Part shown: piece by piece, positions 17,621 through 26,561 of the stretch
Numbering within the stretch: position 1 is the stretch's first letter
Layout: the number at the start of each line of letters is the position of its first letter
Assembly: GCA_047630275.1 (NCBI GenBank)
Contig: JBLHVN010000002.1
Location: 620,001-684,000, forward strand
Direction: 5' to 3'
Length of the DNA: 64,000 nucleotides
Source of the DNA: GCA-2720865 sp047630275
Lineage (GTDB): Bacteria > Bdellovibrionota > Bacteriovoracia > Bacteriovoracales > Bacteriovoracaceae
Notes under the pieces: generated by a model
The model's database searches: none
What the model was told of the DNA's origin: nothing
The model's input: the letters and a program-made list of their open reading frames with translations, nothing else
Translations under genes and position numbers: made by a program

Positions 17621-18916
17621 ATGAAGTTGATCGTTACTCTGCTGTTTTTCATCAGCGCATTTAATCTATCTGCCGATGAAATCAGGTTCAACAATAAAAG
17701 AATCATCGTTAAGTTAAAAGAAGGTCAAGCAATGCCTTCGCATCAGTCTGTAAAAAAAGTTCAGCATCTTTTTAAACAACTTTACGTCTTACACTTAGAA
17801 GATGTTAAGAGCCTTGAGACTGACTTCTTAAATAGTCCAGCTTTTGAATATGTAGAAAGAGATTTCTATTCAGGAAGAAACAAGCTTCCACAAGCTGAAA
17901 GAGAACTTGAAATCAACGAAAAGATGGCAGGTGATTTTAACGATCCAAAATTTGGAAAACTTTGGCACTTCAATGACAAGACTGGCATGAGCGTAAACCG
18001 CGCTTATAAGGAAGTTATCAATGCTAAGGGCTCTGAAGTAATCGTGGCGGTAGTAGATACAGGTGTTGATTATAATCATGAAGACCTAAAAGAAGTTATG
18101 TGGGTAAACACTAAAGAAATTCCTGGAAACAATATTGATGATGATGGAAATGGATACGTAGATGATGTTCATGGAATCAACACTCTTTCACGTGATTCAA
18201 ACGGAAGTGCTACAGGGGATATGAAAGATACTCACAGCCACGGAACACATGTTTCAGGTATTATTGGAGCCACTCAAAATAATAATGTTGGGATTGCAGG
18301 AGTTGCAAGCAACGTAAAAATCATGGGTATCAGAACAGTTCCAAATAATGGTGACGAACTAGACGTTGATGTTATCGAGTCTTTTCTATATGCCGCTAAA
18401 AATGGAGCTAAGATCATCAACTGCTCTTTTGGTAAAGCTCATAACGAAGGTGGAATGGCCGTTTCTGAAACAATCAAGCATATTGGTGAAACTTACGGGG
18501 TTCTCGTGATTGCTGCTTCAGGAAACTCTTCACAGAATATTGACTCAAGACTTACTTACCCAGCTTCATTTGAAAATGATCACCTAATGGTAATCGCTTC
18601 AACAAGTAATAGAGGCGGAATGAGTTACTTTTCAAATTATGGAAAGAAGAACGTAGACCTAGCAGCACCTGGATCAAGCGTTTATTCAACGACTCCAAAC
18701 AATCGTTACTCAAGCATGTCTGGGACGTCTATGGCCTCTCCTGCAGCTGCTGGAGTTGCTGCTGAAGTCCTAAGCCATAACCCGGCCCTTGGACCAGTTG
18801 AGCTTAAGACTCTTCTTATGGACAGCACAACTAAGGTTGGACGTTTCTCTAGCAAGCTAGTGACTGGGGGAAGAATCAATCTCTACAACGCTCTTCAACA
18901 AGCTCTTAACCGCTAA
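17621..18916 (+). CDS. Secreted subtilisin-like serine protease (S8)
   Basis: 431-residue exported peptidase. There is a signal peptide (about 1-18, ending LSA). An I9-like propeptide covers residues 20-105 (RIIVKLKEG ... AFEYVERDF). The S8 catalytic domain has Asp in VVDTGVDYNHED (about 146), His in SHGTHVSGI (about 206), the oxyanion Asn in AASGNSS and Ser in SGTSMASPAAAG (about 368). It stops shortly after the catalytic domain, without cell-wall or P domains. A strong AAGGAA ribosome site precedes ATG 17621, and a clear terminator follows, so it is monocistronic. A role in extracellular or prey protein digestion is plausible but inferred. Confidence 0.95.
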   Translation: MKLIVTLLFFISAFNLSADEIRFNNKRIIVKLKEGQAMPSHQSVKKVQHLFKQLYVLHLEDVKSLETDFLNSPAFEYVERDFYSGRNKLPQAERELEINEKMAGDFNDPKFGKLWHFNDKTGMSVNRAYKEVINAKGSEVIVAVVDTGVDYNHEDLKEVMWVNTKEIPGNNIDDDGNGYVDDVHGINTLSRDSNGSATGDMKDTHSHGTHVSGIIGATQNNNVGIAGVASNVKIMGIRTVPNNGDELDVDVIESFLYAAKNGAKIINCSFGKAHNEGGMAVSETIKHIGETYGVLVIAASGNSSQNIDSRLTYPASFENDHLMVIASTSNRGGMSYFSNYGKKNVDLAAPGSSVYSTTPNNRYSSMSGTSMASPAAAGVAAEVLSHNPALGPVELKTLLMDSTTKVGRFSSKLVTGGRINLYNALQQALNR

Positions 18917-18941
18917 TGAGACCTTAAATTTAAGTGATATG

Positions 18942-18967
18942 AGCCCAGCTAAATGCTGGGCTTTTTT
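18942..18967 (+). terminator. Rho-independent terminator of the subtilisin-like gene
   Basis: Perfect 8-bp GC-rich stem AGCCCAGC / GCTGGGCT with a 5-nt loop (TAAAT), followed by a run of T residues, 26 bases after the stop codon of the protease gene. Confidence 0.93.
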
Positions 18968-19032
18968 GTAACTTTTTGTAACAAAGATCAACAAGAGTAC
19001 ACTTATCAGTAAACCTTTAAGGAATTACTGAT

Positions 19033-21165
19033 ATGAAAAAACACCTACCTAAGCTCCTCATCCTTGCCGCCATAGTCTTGGTCTTGATAGCAGCGAATAG
19101 CTACGGGGTTACTGACTATCTAACCTTAGAGTACCTAAAGGCCAATCAAGCAAAGTTTCAAGACTTTTATAATTCCAATACTCTTCAAACCCTTAGTATC
19201 TATATGACCGCCTATATTATTGCTACCGCCTTCTCTATACCAGGAGCGACAATATTGACTTTAGCTGGTGGTGCCTTGTTTGGTTTTAAGATAGGGCTAC
19301 TTTCAGTTAGCATTGCAAGTACAATAGGAGCTACCCTTGCTTTTTTAGCTGCTCGTTTCTTACTGAGAGATTCAATCCAGAATAAGTTTGGTGATAAGTT
19401 AAAGACATTTAATGAAGGAGTGGAGAAAGATGGGGCTTTTTATCTATTTAGTCTTAGACTGATCCCCGTATTTCCCTTTTTTCTCATAAATTTACTTATG
19501 GGACTAACCCCAATTAAAACCATTACATTTTTTTTCGTCTCACAGCTTGGCATGCTTTTAGGGACTGCAGTGTACGTCAATGCAGGTAGACAGGTTTCTC
19601 AAATAAGTTCTTTAAAAGAGATCTTATCTCCTTCTTTGATTCTTAGTTTTGCCCTACTAGGAGTGCTTCCTTTTATTGCCAAGATCTTTGTTGAAAAACT
19701 AAAAGCTAAGAAGGTTTATGAGGGATTTAAGAAGCCAACCAAGTTTGATTATAATATGGTCGCAATCGGTGGGGGTTCCGCCGGACTTGTCACCACTTAT
19801 ATATCTGCAGCCGTAAAAGCTAAAGTTGCCCTAATAGAAAAACATAAAATGGGAGGTGACTGCCTCAATACTGGCTGTGTTCCATCTAAGGCCTTAATCA
19901 AGTCAGCAACAGTAATTCAAACCGCCAAGAATTCAAAGAAATATGGCATTGACTCTATAGACGTAAACTTTGATTTCTCTAAGATCATGGACCGCGTTCA
20001 AGATGTTATAAAGAAAATCGAACCTCATGATTCAATAGAAAGATATGAAAGCCTTGGAGTTGAATGCATTACTGGTGCGGCAAAGATCTTAAGCCCTTGG
20101 GAAATTGAGGTAAATGGGAAGGTTATAACGACCCAAAATATTACAATTGCTACGGGCGCACGACCCTTTGTCCCACCAATCCCTGGACTTAATAAGGTAG
20201 AATATCTAACTTCCGACAATCTGTGGCAGCTTAGAGAATTACCAAAGAACTTTGTCGTTCTAGGCGCAGGCCCCATTGGTCTTGAACTAGCTCAATCATT
20301 CAATAGATTTGGATCTAATGTTAGCATCATCGAAATGGGAGAAAGGGTTCTAAGTATTGAAGACCCTGAAGTGTCATCCTTTATTGAAAGTAAGCTTGTC
20401 TCTGAAGGTGTCCATGTTCTTACAAAACATAAAGCTAAAGAGTTCAAAGGTAATATTCTTGTGTGCGAACATAATGGTGAAGAGGTCGAAATTCCCTTTG
20501 ATAAAGTTCTTGTTGCGGTTGGAAGACGCCCTAATGTAACTGGCTTTGGACTTGAAGAACTTGGAGTAGCTTTAAGAGAAAATGGAACTATCGAGGCGGA
20601 TGATTTCTTAAGAACAAACTTCCCCAATATATTTGTTTGCGGAGATGTAACAGGTCCCTTTCAGTTGACTCATACAGCAGCTCATCAGGCTTGGTACTGC
20701 GCCGTTAATGGACTATTCGGAAAGTTTAAAAAATTCAAGGTCGACTATAGTGTCATCCCTTGGTGTACATACTTAGACCCCGAAGTTGCAACTGTAGGAA
20801 TGAATGAACAAACCGCCATAAAAAATGGAGTCAAATATGAGGTCACAACTTATGGAATTGATGACCTAGACCGAGCGATAGCGGATAGCGAAGAGCAAGG
20901 CTTTGTGAAAGTCTTAACGGCGGCAGGTAGTGATCGAGTCATTGGGGCTACTATTGTTGGAAAGTCAGCAAGTGACTTACTTTTGGAGTTTATAGGGGCC
21001 ATGAAGCACGGTTATGGTTTAAATAAGATTTTGGGCACTATTCACACATATCCAACAATGGGTGAGGCCAATAAGTATTTAGCTGGAAACTGGAAAAAAG
21101 AAAGGGCACCAGAGAAGCTACTCTCTTACATTCAAAAATACTTTGCATGGTCTAGAGGAGCTTAA
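19033..21165 (+). CDS. Bifunctional TVP38/TMEM64 membrane protein - FAD-dependent oxidoreductase fusion
   Basis: 710 residues. Residues 1-230 are a polytopic DedA/TVP38-like (SNARE-associated) domain with about six hydrophobic segments and the family patch IPGATILTLAGGALFG. Residues 235-710 are a class I pyridine-nucleotide disulfide oxidoreductase: FAD loop GGGSAGL, redox pair CLNTGC (about 277-282), second Rossmann loop VVLGAGPIGLELA (about 410), CGDVTG, and C-terminal HTYPTMGE replacing the usual HxHPTxxE catalytic region. It resembles mercuric reductase/lipoamide dehydrogenase, but an N-terminal HMA domain and a C-terminal Cys pair are absent, so mercury is not indicated. This fusion is known in other proteobacteria. 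The 3' end overlaps the convergent ABC-F gene. Confidence 0.92.
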   Translation: MKKHLPKLLILAAIVLVLIAANSYGVTDYLTLEYLKANQAKFQDFYNSNTLQTLSIYMTAYIIATAFSIPGATILTLAGGALFGFKIGLLSVSIASTIGATLAFLAARFLLRDSIQNKFGDKLKTFNEGVEKDGAFYLFSLRLIPVFPFFLINLLMGLTPIKTITFFFVSQLGMLLGTAVYVNAGRQVSQISSLKEILSPSLILSFALLGVLPFIAKIFVEKLKAKKVYEGFKKPTKFDYNMVAIGGGSAGLVTTYISAAVKAKVALIEKHKMGGDCLNTGCVPSKALIKSATVIQTAKNSKKYGIDSIDVNFDFSKIMDRVQDVIKKIEPHDSIERYESLGVECITGAAKILSPWEIEVNGKVITTQNITIATGARPFVPPIPGLNKVEYLTSDNLWQLRELPKNFVVLGAGPIGLELAQSFNRFGSNVSIIEMGERVLSIEDPEVSSFIESKLVSEGVHVLTKHKAKEFKGNILVCEHNGEEVEIPFDKVLVAVGRRPNVTGFGLEELGVALRENGTIEADDFLRTNFPNIFVCGDVTGPFQLTHTAAHQAWYCAVNGLFGKFKKFKVDYSVIPWCTYLDPEVATVGMNEQTAIKNGVKYEVTTYGIDDLDRAIADSEEQGFVKVLTAAGSDRVIGATIVGKSASDLLLEFIGAMKHGYGLNKILGTIHTYPTMGEANKYLAGNWKKERAPEKLLSYIQKYFAWSRGA

Positions 21166-22997
21166 CTTAGATCTTCTAACCTTTGATCGAATTCAGAGCT
21201 AATCGCTTCCATCTTCTCGGAAGCGATTTCTAGTTCATCAAACCAGGATTCGATATTTTTATTCAATGCTCCAAGCTCTTTAGAAAGAGTAGAGACGATA
21301 TCCCCATTAGAGTTCTCACTGGCCGCAACAAGTTCTTCTTCTATTTCTTTAATCCTATTTTCGGCATTAGATATATCTTCTTCAAGCTTTTCTACTTGTT
21401 TCTTAAAAGGTCCCGCTTTTTTAGACCTCTCTAAAGTCAGTTCAGCCCGAAGGCGTTTAGAGTCTTTTTTAGACAACTTCTTTTTCGGGTTTTTTTCTAC
21501 ATCGTCCTCAATTTCGTCCCATCCAATCTTCTCTAAAAATTCATCATAAGTTCCATCAAAGATAGCTGCCTTCCCATCTTGAAAAACAACAAGCTTAGTT
21601 GCCAATTGCTTTAACATAAACTCAGAGTGGGTTACAAAGATAACAGATCCAGGAAAGCTATCGATTTCATCAATCAAGATCTCAACAGATTCCATATCTA
21701 AGTGGTTTGTTGGCTCATCTAAAAGAAGAACCGTTGATTTATTAGCTAAGATTTTCCCAAGCAGAACTCTGCTTCTCTCCCCACCCGATAGGACGCTTAT
21801 CTTCTTATCTGCTAAGTCCCCTTCAAACATCATTGCGCCACAAATATTCCTAACCGCAGTTCTTGTCAGAGCGTCATTGGCAGAGCCAATCTCTTCAGCC
21901 ACTGTGGCCTTCATACTTAATCTTTGAATATTCGTTTGACCAAAGTGAGAGACCTCAGCATCTTTATGAAACCTTATATTTCCACTTTGGGACTTAAGTT
22001 CATTGCCTAAAACATTCAAAAGTGTGGACTTACCTTTTCCGTTCTTACCAATGATCGCGAGCCTCTCCCCTTTTTTTAGGCTAATTGAAACGTCTTCAAA
22101 GAGAGTGGGAAAATCTGATCCATAAGAAAAACTTAAGTCCTCAGCTTCAAGTACAGTTTTAGAAGGGATGTCCTTATAATTGAAACTAAAGCCAAAGTTT
22201 TTGTCATTATCTAGTTTTTCAATGGTTCCCAGTTTATCTAATTGTTTTAGTTTCGATTGAGCCTGAGTGGCCTTTGAAGCCTTGGCCCTAAACCTATCAA
22301 CAAAGCTTTGGAGGTGTTTTTTCTTCTTCTCCATATTTTGTCTAGTTTGTTCATAGATTTCATCTTCCATGATCATTTGTTCATAGAACTTTTGAGTGCC
22401 ACCACTAATCTTTTTAATTGTCCCTCTATTAATCCCCATCGTATGAGTCGATACTTCATCCATAAAGTCTCTATCATGGGTGATGAGAATTATCTCTCCG
22501 GGAAAGGTTCGTAAGAATCCTCTCAGCCATCTTAAGGAAATAATATCTAAGTAGTTAGTGGGCTCATCAAGTAAAAGAAGATTTGGTTCTTGAAGAAGCG
22601 CTTTTATTAAGTTGATTCGAAGCTGAAAACCTCCAGAGAATTCACTAGGAGGTCTTAAGAAATCTTCCTGACTAAAGCCGAGTCCCATTAAGTATTTTTC
22701 CGCTTTATACACATTATGTTCTTCACCTTTAGGTAGGGCAGAACAACATTCTTCAAGGACATTTTTATGATTGAATTCAATATGCTGAGAGAGGCTGCCT
22801 AGCTTATATCCTTTAGGAATAACTACATCCCCTAAGTCTGGGAGTTCCTCCCCGAGGATTATTCGAAAGAGGGTCGACTTTCCAGAGCCATTTCTGCCAA
22901 CAAGGCCCACTCTTTCTCTAGGCATCAATGATAAGGTCACATCACTTATGACCTCTTGACCACCGTAGCTCTTTGATAAGTTATTGATTTGAATCAA
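21162..22997 (-). CDS. ABC-F family ATPase
   Basis: About 611 residues with two soluble ABC domains and no membrane domain, the ABC-F layout of translation factors that act on the ribosome. Walker A motifs are GRNGSGKST and GKNGKGKST; signatures are FSGGFQLR and LSGGERSR; both Walker B motifs read LLLDEPTNxLD. A charged inter-domain linker follows the first domain (EQTRQNMEKKKKHLQSFVDRFRAKASKA). A C-terminal coiled coil (about 500-611) resembles Uup/YheS. TTG 22997 is chosen because GGAG lies seven bases upstream; a TTG six codons earlier has a poorer site. Whether it is housekeeping or an antibiotic-resistance ABC-F cannot be told. Confidence 0.93.
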   Translation of the reverse strand: MIQINNLSKSYGGQEVISDVTLSLMPRERVGLVGRNGSGKSTLFRIILGEELPDLGDVVIPKGYKLGSLSQHIEFNHKNVLEECCSALPKGEEHNVYKAEKYLMGLGFSQEDFLRPPSEFSGGFQLRINLIKALLQEPNLLLLDEPTNYLDIISLRWLRGFLRTFPGEIILITHDRDFMDEVSTHTMGINRGTIKKISGGTQKFYEQMIMEDEIYEQTRQNMEKKKKHLQSFVDRFRAKASKATQAQSKLKQLDKLGTIEKLDNDKNFGFSFNYKDIPSKTVLEAEDLSFSYGSDFPTLFEDVSISLKKGERLAIIGKNGKGKSTLLNVLGNELKSQSGNIRFHKDAEVSHFGQTNIQRLSMKATVAEEIGSANDALTRTAVRNICGAMMFEGDLADKKISVLSGGERSRVLLGKILANKSTVLLLDEPTNHLDMESVEILIDEIDSFPGSVIFVTHSEFMLKQLATKLVVFQDGKAAIFDGTYDEFLEKIGWDEIEDDVEKNPKKKLSKKDSKRLRAELTLERSKKAGPFKKQVEKLEEDISNAENRIKEIEEELVAASENSNGDIVSTLSKELGALNKNIESWFDELEIASEKMEAISSEFDQRLEDLS

Positions 22998-23094
22998 CTG
23001 AGTGCTCCGCGGCAAAAATCTTCATTAACTAGCTTAGAAATTTAATGCTAAACTCAGCATCTCGCAAATTTAAACCACTAGAAAGGTAAATATT

Positions 23095-23640
23095 ATGAAA
23101 ATTCTTATCTCAATCTTGTTTCTCTTTAGCCTAAACCTTCAAGCAGCCACGCAAGATAAGGTCACTATGCCAGAGACTATCTCAGTAAAAGGAAAGGACT
23201 TAGTTCTTAATGGTCTAGGGACAAGAAAAGCCACTTGGCTAAGAGTTAAGGTTTATGTTGGTGGTCTTTTTCTAGAGAAAAAATCAAAAGACGCAAATCA
23301 AATCTTAAATAGCAAAGGCACAAAATACATCCGTATGCACTTTGTAAGGGATGTTAAAAAAGAAAAACTAGTTAGCGGATGGAATGACGCCTTTAAAGCC
23401 GCTGTAAAAGATCTTCCTCGTATTCAAACAAGAATAAATGAATTCAACGCTCTAATGGGAGATATTAAGAAAAATCAAGAAATCGTCCTGACTTTTACAG
23501 ATAAAGATGTGCATGTAGATTTTGCCAATCTTAAGCAAGGGACAATCAAAGGAGGAGATTTTTCTAAAGATCTTCTCTCCGTTTGGTTTATCAACGCAAA
23601 AGATGAAGGCTTAAGAGACGGGCTTTTAGGTCTTAAGTAA
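23095..23640 (+). CDS. Chalcone-isomerase-like domain periplasmic protein
   Basis: 181 residues with a cleavable signal peptide (MKILISILFLFSLNLQA). The rest matches bacterial chalcone isomerase-like proteins: LVLNGLGTRKATWLRVKVYVGGLFLE near residues 35-62, then KYIRMHFVRDV and a final WFINAKDEGLRDGLLG. These bacterial members have the fold but not a proven isomerase activity. An AAGG site precedes ATG 23095. The 3' end overlaps the convergent MazG-like gene by eight bases. Confidence 0.88.
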   Translation: MKILISILFLFSLNLQAATQDKVTMPETISVKGKDLVLNGLGTRKATWLRVKVYVGGLFLEKKSKDANQILNSKGTKYIRMHFVRDVKKEKLVSGWNDAFKAAVKDLPRIQTRINEFNALMGDIKKNQEIVLTFTDKDVHVDFANLKQGTIKGGDFSKDLLSVWFINAKDEGLRDGLLGLK

Positions 23641-23998
23641 ATTCCGTATACTTCTTAGAATTACCCCGTGCTTTTTCTACGGGGTACTTTTGAGCGTTTT
23701 GCTCCATCTTTTCAGGAATCGCTTCTTCTAAATTTATATCGAGCAGATCCGCCAACCTAATTGAATACAAAAGAACATCGGCAAGCTCCTCTTTAACTTG
23801 ATTCAATTGCTCCTTACTCAATTCATCTTTAGAGCCAGTCTTTAGCCATTGAAAGATCTCCATTAGCTCTGATGCTTCTACAGATAAGGCCATAGTGATG
23901 TTTTTAGGAGTATGGAACTGTTCCCAGTCCCTCTCATTAGCGAACTGAGAGAACTTTTTTTTAAGCTTTTCTATGTCTAAATTTTCTTTTGCTGCCAT
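23633..23998 (-). CDS. MazG-type nucleotide pyrophosphohydrolase
   Basis: 121-residue all-alpha NTP pyrophosphatase of the MazG-like/dCTPase group. The metal-binding motif is EASELMEIFQW (ExxE) with the partner EELADVLLYSIRLAD (ExxD). It likely hydrolyses non-canonical or excess (d)NTPs to monophosphates as house-cleaning. ATG 23998 gives MAAKENLD, a normal start for the family; the longer reading adds about 35 residues with several Cys and no similarity. The coding end contains an inverted repeat that may terminate the convergent gene. Confidence 0.9.
   Translation of the reverse strand: MAAKENLDIEKLKKKFSQFANERDWEQFHTPKNITMALSVEASELMEIFQWLKTGSKDELSKEQLNQVKEELADVLLYSIRLADLLDINLEEAIPEKMEQNAQKYPVEKARGNSKKYTEFT
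23662..23690 (+). terminator. Possible terminator inside the convergent MazG gene end
   Basis: Perfect 8-bp stem TACCCCGT / ACGGGGTA with a 9-nt loop, followed by CTTTT. It lies 22 bases after the stop of the rightward chalcone-isomerase-like gene, within codons of the leftward gene. Confidence 0.45.
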
Positions 23999-24096
23999 AC
24001 ACCTATCCCGAGTATTTTTCTTTATTTTATAGCAGTGTAGACATAAAAAGTATTGAAATGACGTAAAATTCCCATTGTGACGGACGCTCACCTCTG

Positions 24097-24125
24097 TTAA
24101 CATTTTTCATACTCAAGAGTCTAAT
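24097..24125 (+). promoter_or_regulatory. Probable sigma-70-type promoter for the DUF3015 gene
   Basis: TTAACA, a 17-bp spacer and TCTAAT, one mismatch from consensus in each hexamer, placed 20 bases before ATG 24146, which has GGAGG five bases upstream. The short distance leaves a leader of about 13 bases. Confidence 0.5.
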
Positions 24126-24145
24126 ATTTATCCATGGAGGAATTT

Positions 24146-24601
24146 ATGAAGAAGATTCTATTAGCGGTTATCGCACTAGGTTTTGCTGGAACTGTTTCAG
24201 CTGCATCTTACCAAGCACAAGGTTGTGGTCTTGGTTCAACAATTTGGACTGATGGTTCATCACTAGTTCACCAAGTACTTGGTGCAACTACAAACGGTAC
24301 ATCTGGGAACAATACTTTTGGTATGACTTCTGGAACTTCTAACTGTGAGTTAGATGGTGCTGGTGGACAAGCTCAAGTTATTTTTATCGAAGCTAACAAA
24401 GTAGCTCTTTCAAACGACATTGCTCGTGGGGAAGGTGATACTCTTGCTTCACTAACAAGAATGTACGGATGTACAAATCTTGACGCTGTAGGTTCTGTTT
24501 TACAACAAAACTACGGAAAGATCTTTGCTGAAGGAACTACTTCTTCACAAGTTGACGCGCAAATTACTTCGCTAATCGACAACAGCAAAGCTTGTATCTA
24601 A
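24146..24601 (+). CDS. DUF3015 family periplasmic protein
   Basis: 151 residues with a standard signal peptide (MKKILLAVIALGFAGTVSA). The mature part begins with the family pattern QGCGLGSTIWTDGSSLVHQVLGATTNGTSGN and ends with repeated helical segments. Cys residues (three in the mature part) may pair in the periplasm. The function of the family is unknown. ATG 24146 has an ideal GGAGG site; the ATG twelve bases earlier is part of that site. Strong promoter, ribosome site and terminator suggest high expression. Confidence 0.88.
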   Translation: MKKILLAVIALGFAGTVSAASYQAQGCGLGSTIWTDGSSLVHQVLGATTNGTSGNNTFGMTSGTSNCELDGAGGQAQVIFIEANKVALSNDIARGEGDTLASLTRMYGCTNLDAVGSVLQQNYGKIFAEGTTSSQVDAQITSLIDNSKACI

Positions 24602-24622
24602 TTCTGACGATTTGATTGTCAC

Positions 24623-24670
24623 AAGGCCTCTGATTAGCTAATTTATTGGCATGATCAGAGGCCTTTTTTT
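24623..24670 (+). terminator. Strong terminator overlapping the start of the Lnb-like gene
   Basis: A 12-bp perfect stem AAGGCCTCTGAT / ATCAGAGGCCTT with a 19-nt loop, followed by a run of T residues. It starts 21 bases after the DUF3015 stop. Its 3' arm and T-tract are also the first codons (ATG at 24651) of the next gene, so the terminator may act as an attenuator. Confidence 0.85.
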
Positions 24671-26561
24671 ATTCTTTTTTTCAGCACTACTGTGCTCAGT
24701 GTCATTCGCATCTCCCCTAGAGGAGATTGTCAGTGAATCTAAATCCCTAAATCTTTCACAGTCCAAAGGATGGAAGAACCTACTTCATTGGAGGTTTAAT
24801 CTTATTGGAGGAATGGAAGGGGAAGCGGACTCAGAAGGATTTTATTTTTCAAAAGAAGGTAAGGAAGACTTAGAACTCGAACTTGAAGCGACAATCAAAG
24901 CCTTTGTTACTACAAAAGTTGATCAATCAAAGTTAGATGAGCATCCTCTTTGTAGATTTCCCTCACGTTTTCTTTTTCTAAAAGAAAAACTTAAGTCTGC
25001 AAAGAAAATCAAAGATATTGAATGCCCAAAGTATTTAAAATTCAAAAAGAAAGTAGCGGCAAAAGGTATAAGCTTAGTTTTTTCTAGTTACTTTATAAGC
25101 AGGCCTGCCTCAGCCTTCGGTCACACCTTGATGAGGTTTAGTAAAAATGAAGATCCAAAAGAAGGTCAAAAGCACGAGCTCTTAGACTATGCTGCAAACT
25201 ATTCTGCCAATGTTACAACCGGAAATGCCTTTCTCTATGGACTCATGGGATTAGCTGGTGGCTTCATGGGTGAATTCGCATCTATGCCCTATTTCTATAA
25301 GATTAGAGAATATAGTGATTATGAATCAAGAGACCTTTGGGATTATCACTTAAACTTAAAGCCTGAAGAAATTGAAAGGGTGGTCTCCCACCTTTGGGAA
25401 CTTGGTAGCACTTACTTTCGCTATTTTTATTTAACCCAAAACTGCTCTTATCATATGCTTGGCCTTGTGGATGTGGCTAACCCTGAGCTTGGCCTAACTG
25501 ACAGAGTTCCCTATTTTGTCATCCCAGCAGATACCGTAGCCCTAATTGCTGAAACACCTGGTCTTTTAAAAGAAGTTACTTATCGCCCTTCGAAAATGAC
25601 TGTTTTAAAGTACCGCTTATCCCTTCTTAATAAAGAAGAACGTGCTGCCTTTGATAAGATCGCCGAGAATCTCGAATTAGGCGAACTCGATATGCCAATT
25701 GAAAAGAAAGCTAAGGTCTTAGATACGGCCATTGATTTTATCGACTTTGAGTATGCGGCAGAAATTCTTTTAGAAAACTCTAAAGAAACAAAAATGAAAA
25801 ACAAGTTTCTTATTGCGAGAGCTCAGCTTGGTTTAAAGTCTAAACCACTTGAAGTTCCAGCTCCTAGAGATGAGATGCCTCACCTCGGCCACAAGGCGAG
25901 ACGAATTGCCCTTGGAGTAGGATCTAGCTCAAGAAGTGACCTTTATTCGATGTACGAGTACAGATTTGCTATGCATGACCTTCTAGACCTATCAACAGGA
26001 CAAAACCCTAATGCCACTATGGAAATGGCCAACATCCAATTTAGATATGATCATGAAAATAAAGCGAGAGGTAACTCTTCTAGCTTTAGGGTGGATGAAT
26101 TCTCAATTGCAAAGGTTGTTGCCATAACTCCCATGGAGCAATATTTTTCTGATTTAAGTTGGAAAGCTAATTTCGGAGGCAGAACAATTAAAGATGGTGG
26201 CTGTTCAGAATGTTTCGCCCCAACAGCTCAAATTGCAGCAGGAGTTAGTTTTAAATCAGGCCCATTTCTTACTTACCTTATGGGTGCGACTGATTTTGAT
26301 TTTAACAAAGAGATAAGTCATAGAGGCTTTCGCTTAGGCGTAGGCCCTGAAGCTAAGGTCCTACTAAGACTAGGAAAGATACTAAGCTGGGATGTTTCAG
26401 GTTCTTGGAGAAAGAATATCTTTGTTGAGGATGTCAAAACCACATATAAATATGGCTCCGAACTAAGAGTCCATACCTTTCAAAATTTAAACTTCGGTCT
26501 TAAATATGAGCGTTATAAAGGCTCATGGGACGCCATTGCTAAAACCTTTTATTACTTTTAA
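24651..26561 (+). CDS. Lnb N-terminal periplasmic domain (DUF4105) protein with C-terminal barrel-like region
   Basis: 636 residues with a signal peptide (MIRGLFLFFFSALLCSVSFA). The central region has the DUF4105/Lnb-N pattern: SSYFISRPASAFGHTLMRF (about 150-170, conserved Ser/His), a small hydrophobic stretch AFLYGLMGLAGGFMG, and the conserved YFLTQNCSYHMLGLVDVANP with Cys. Lnb proteins are bifunctional lipoprotein N-acylation enzymes in some bacteria; only the N-terminal domain is shared here. Residues 430-636 alternate as in an outer-membrane barrel and end in YYF. No ribosome site precedes ATG 24651. The gene begins inside the upstream terminator stem. Confidence 0.82.
   Translation: MIRGLFLFFFSALLCSVSFASPLEEIVSESKSLNLSQSKGWKNLLHWRFNLIGGMEGEADSEGFYFSKEGKEDLELELEATIKAFVTTKVDQSKLDEHPLCRFPSRFLFLKEKLKSAKKIKDIECPKYLKFKKKVAAKGISLVFSSYFISRPASAFGHTLMRFSKNEDPKEGQKHELLDYAANYSANVTTGNAFLYGLMGLAGGFMGEFASMPYFYKIREYSDYESRDLWDYHLNLKPEEIERVVSHLWELGSTYFRYFYLTQNCSYHMLGLVDVANPELGLTDRVPYFVIPADTVALIAETPGLLKEVTYRPSKMTVLKYRLSLLNKEERAAFDKIAENLELGELDMPIEKKAKVLDTAIDFIDFEYAAEILLENSKETKMKNKFLIARAQLGLKSKPLEVPAPRDEMPHLGHKARRIALGVGSSSRSDLYSMYEYRFAMHDLLDLSTGQNPNATMEMANIQFRYDHENKARGNSSSFRVDEFSIAKVVAITPMEQYFSDLSWKANFGGRTIKDGGCSECFAPTAQIAAGVSFKSGPFLTYLMGATDFDFNKEISHRGFRLGVGPEAKVLLRLGKILSWDVSGSWRKNIFVEDVKTTYKYGSELRVHTFQNLNFGLKYERYKGSWDAIAKTFYYF

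Noticed and set aside
19033..21165. Mercuric reductase call for the flavoprotein fusion
   Set aside because: No N-terminal heavy-metal domain and no C-terminal vicinal Cys pair; the CxxxxC pair is shared by the whole family.
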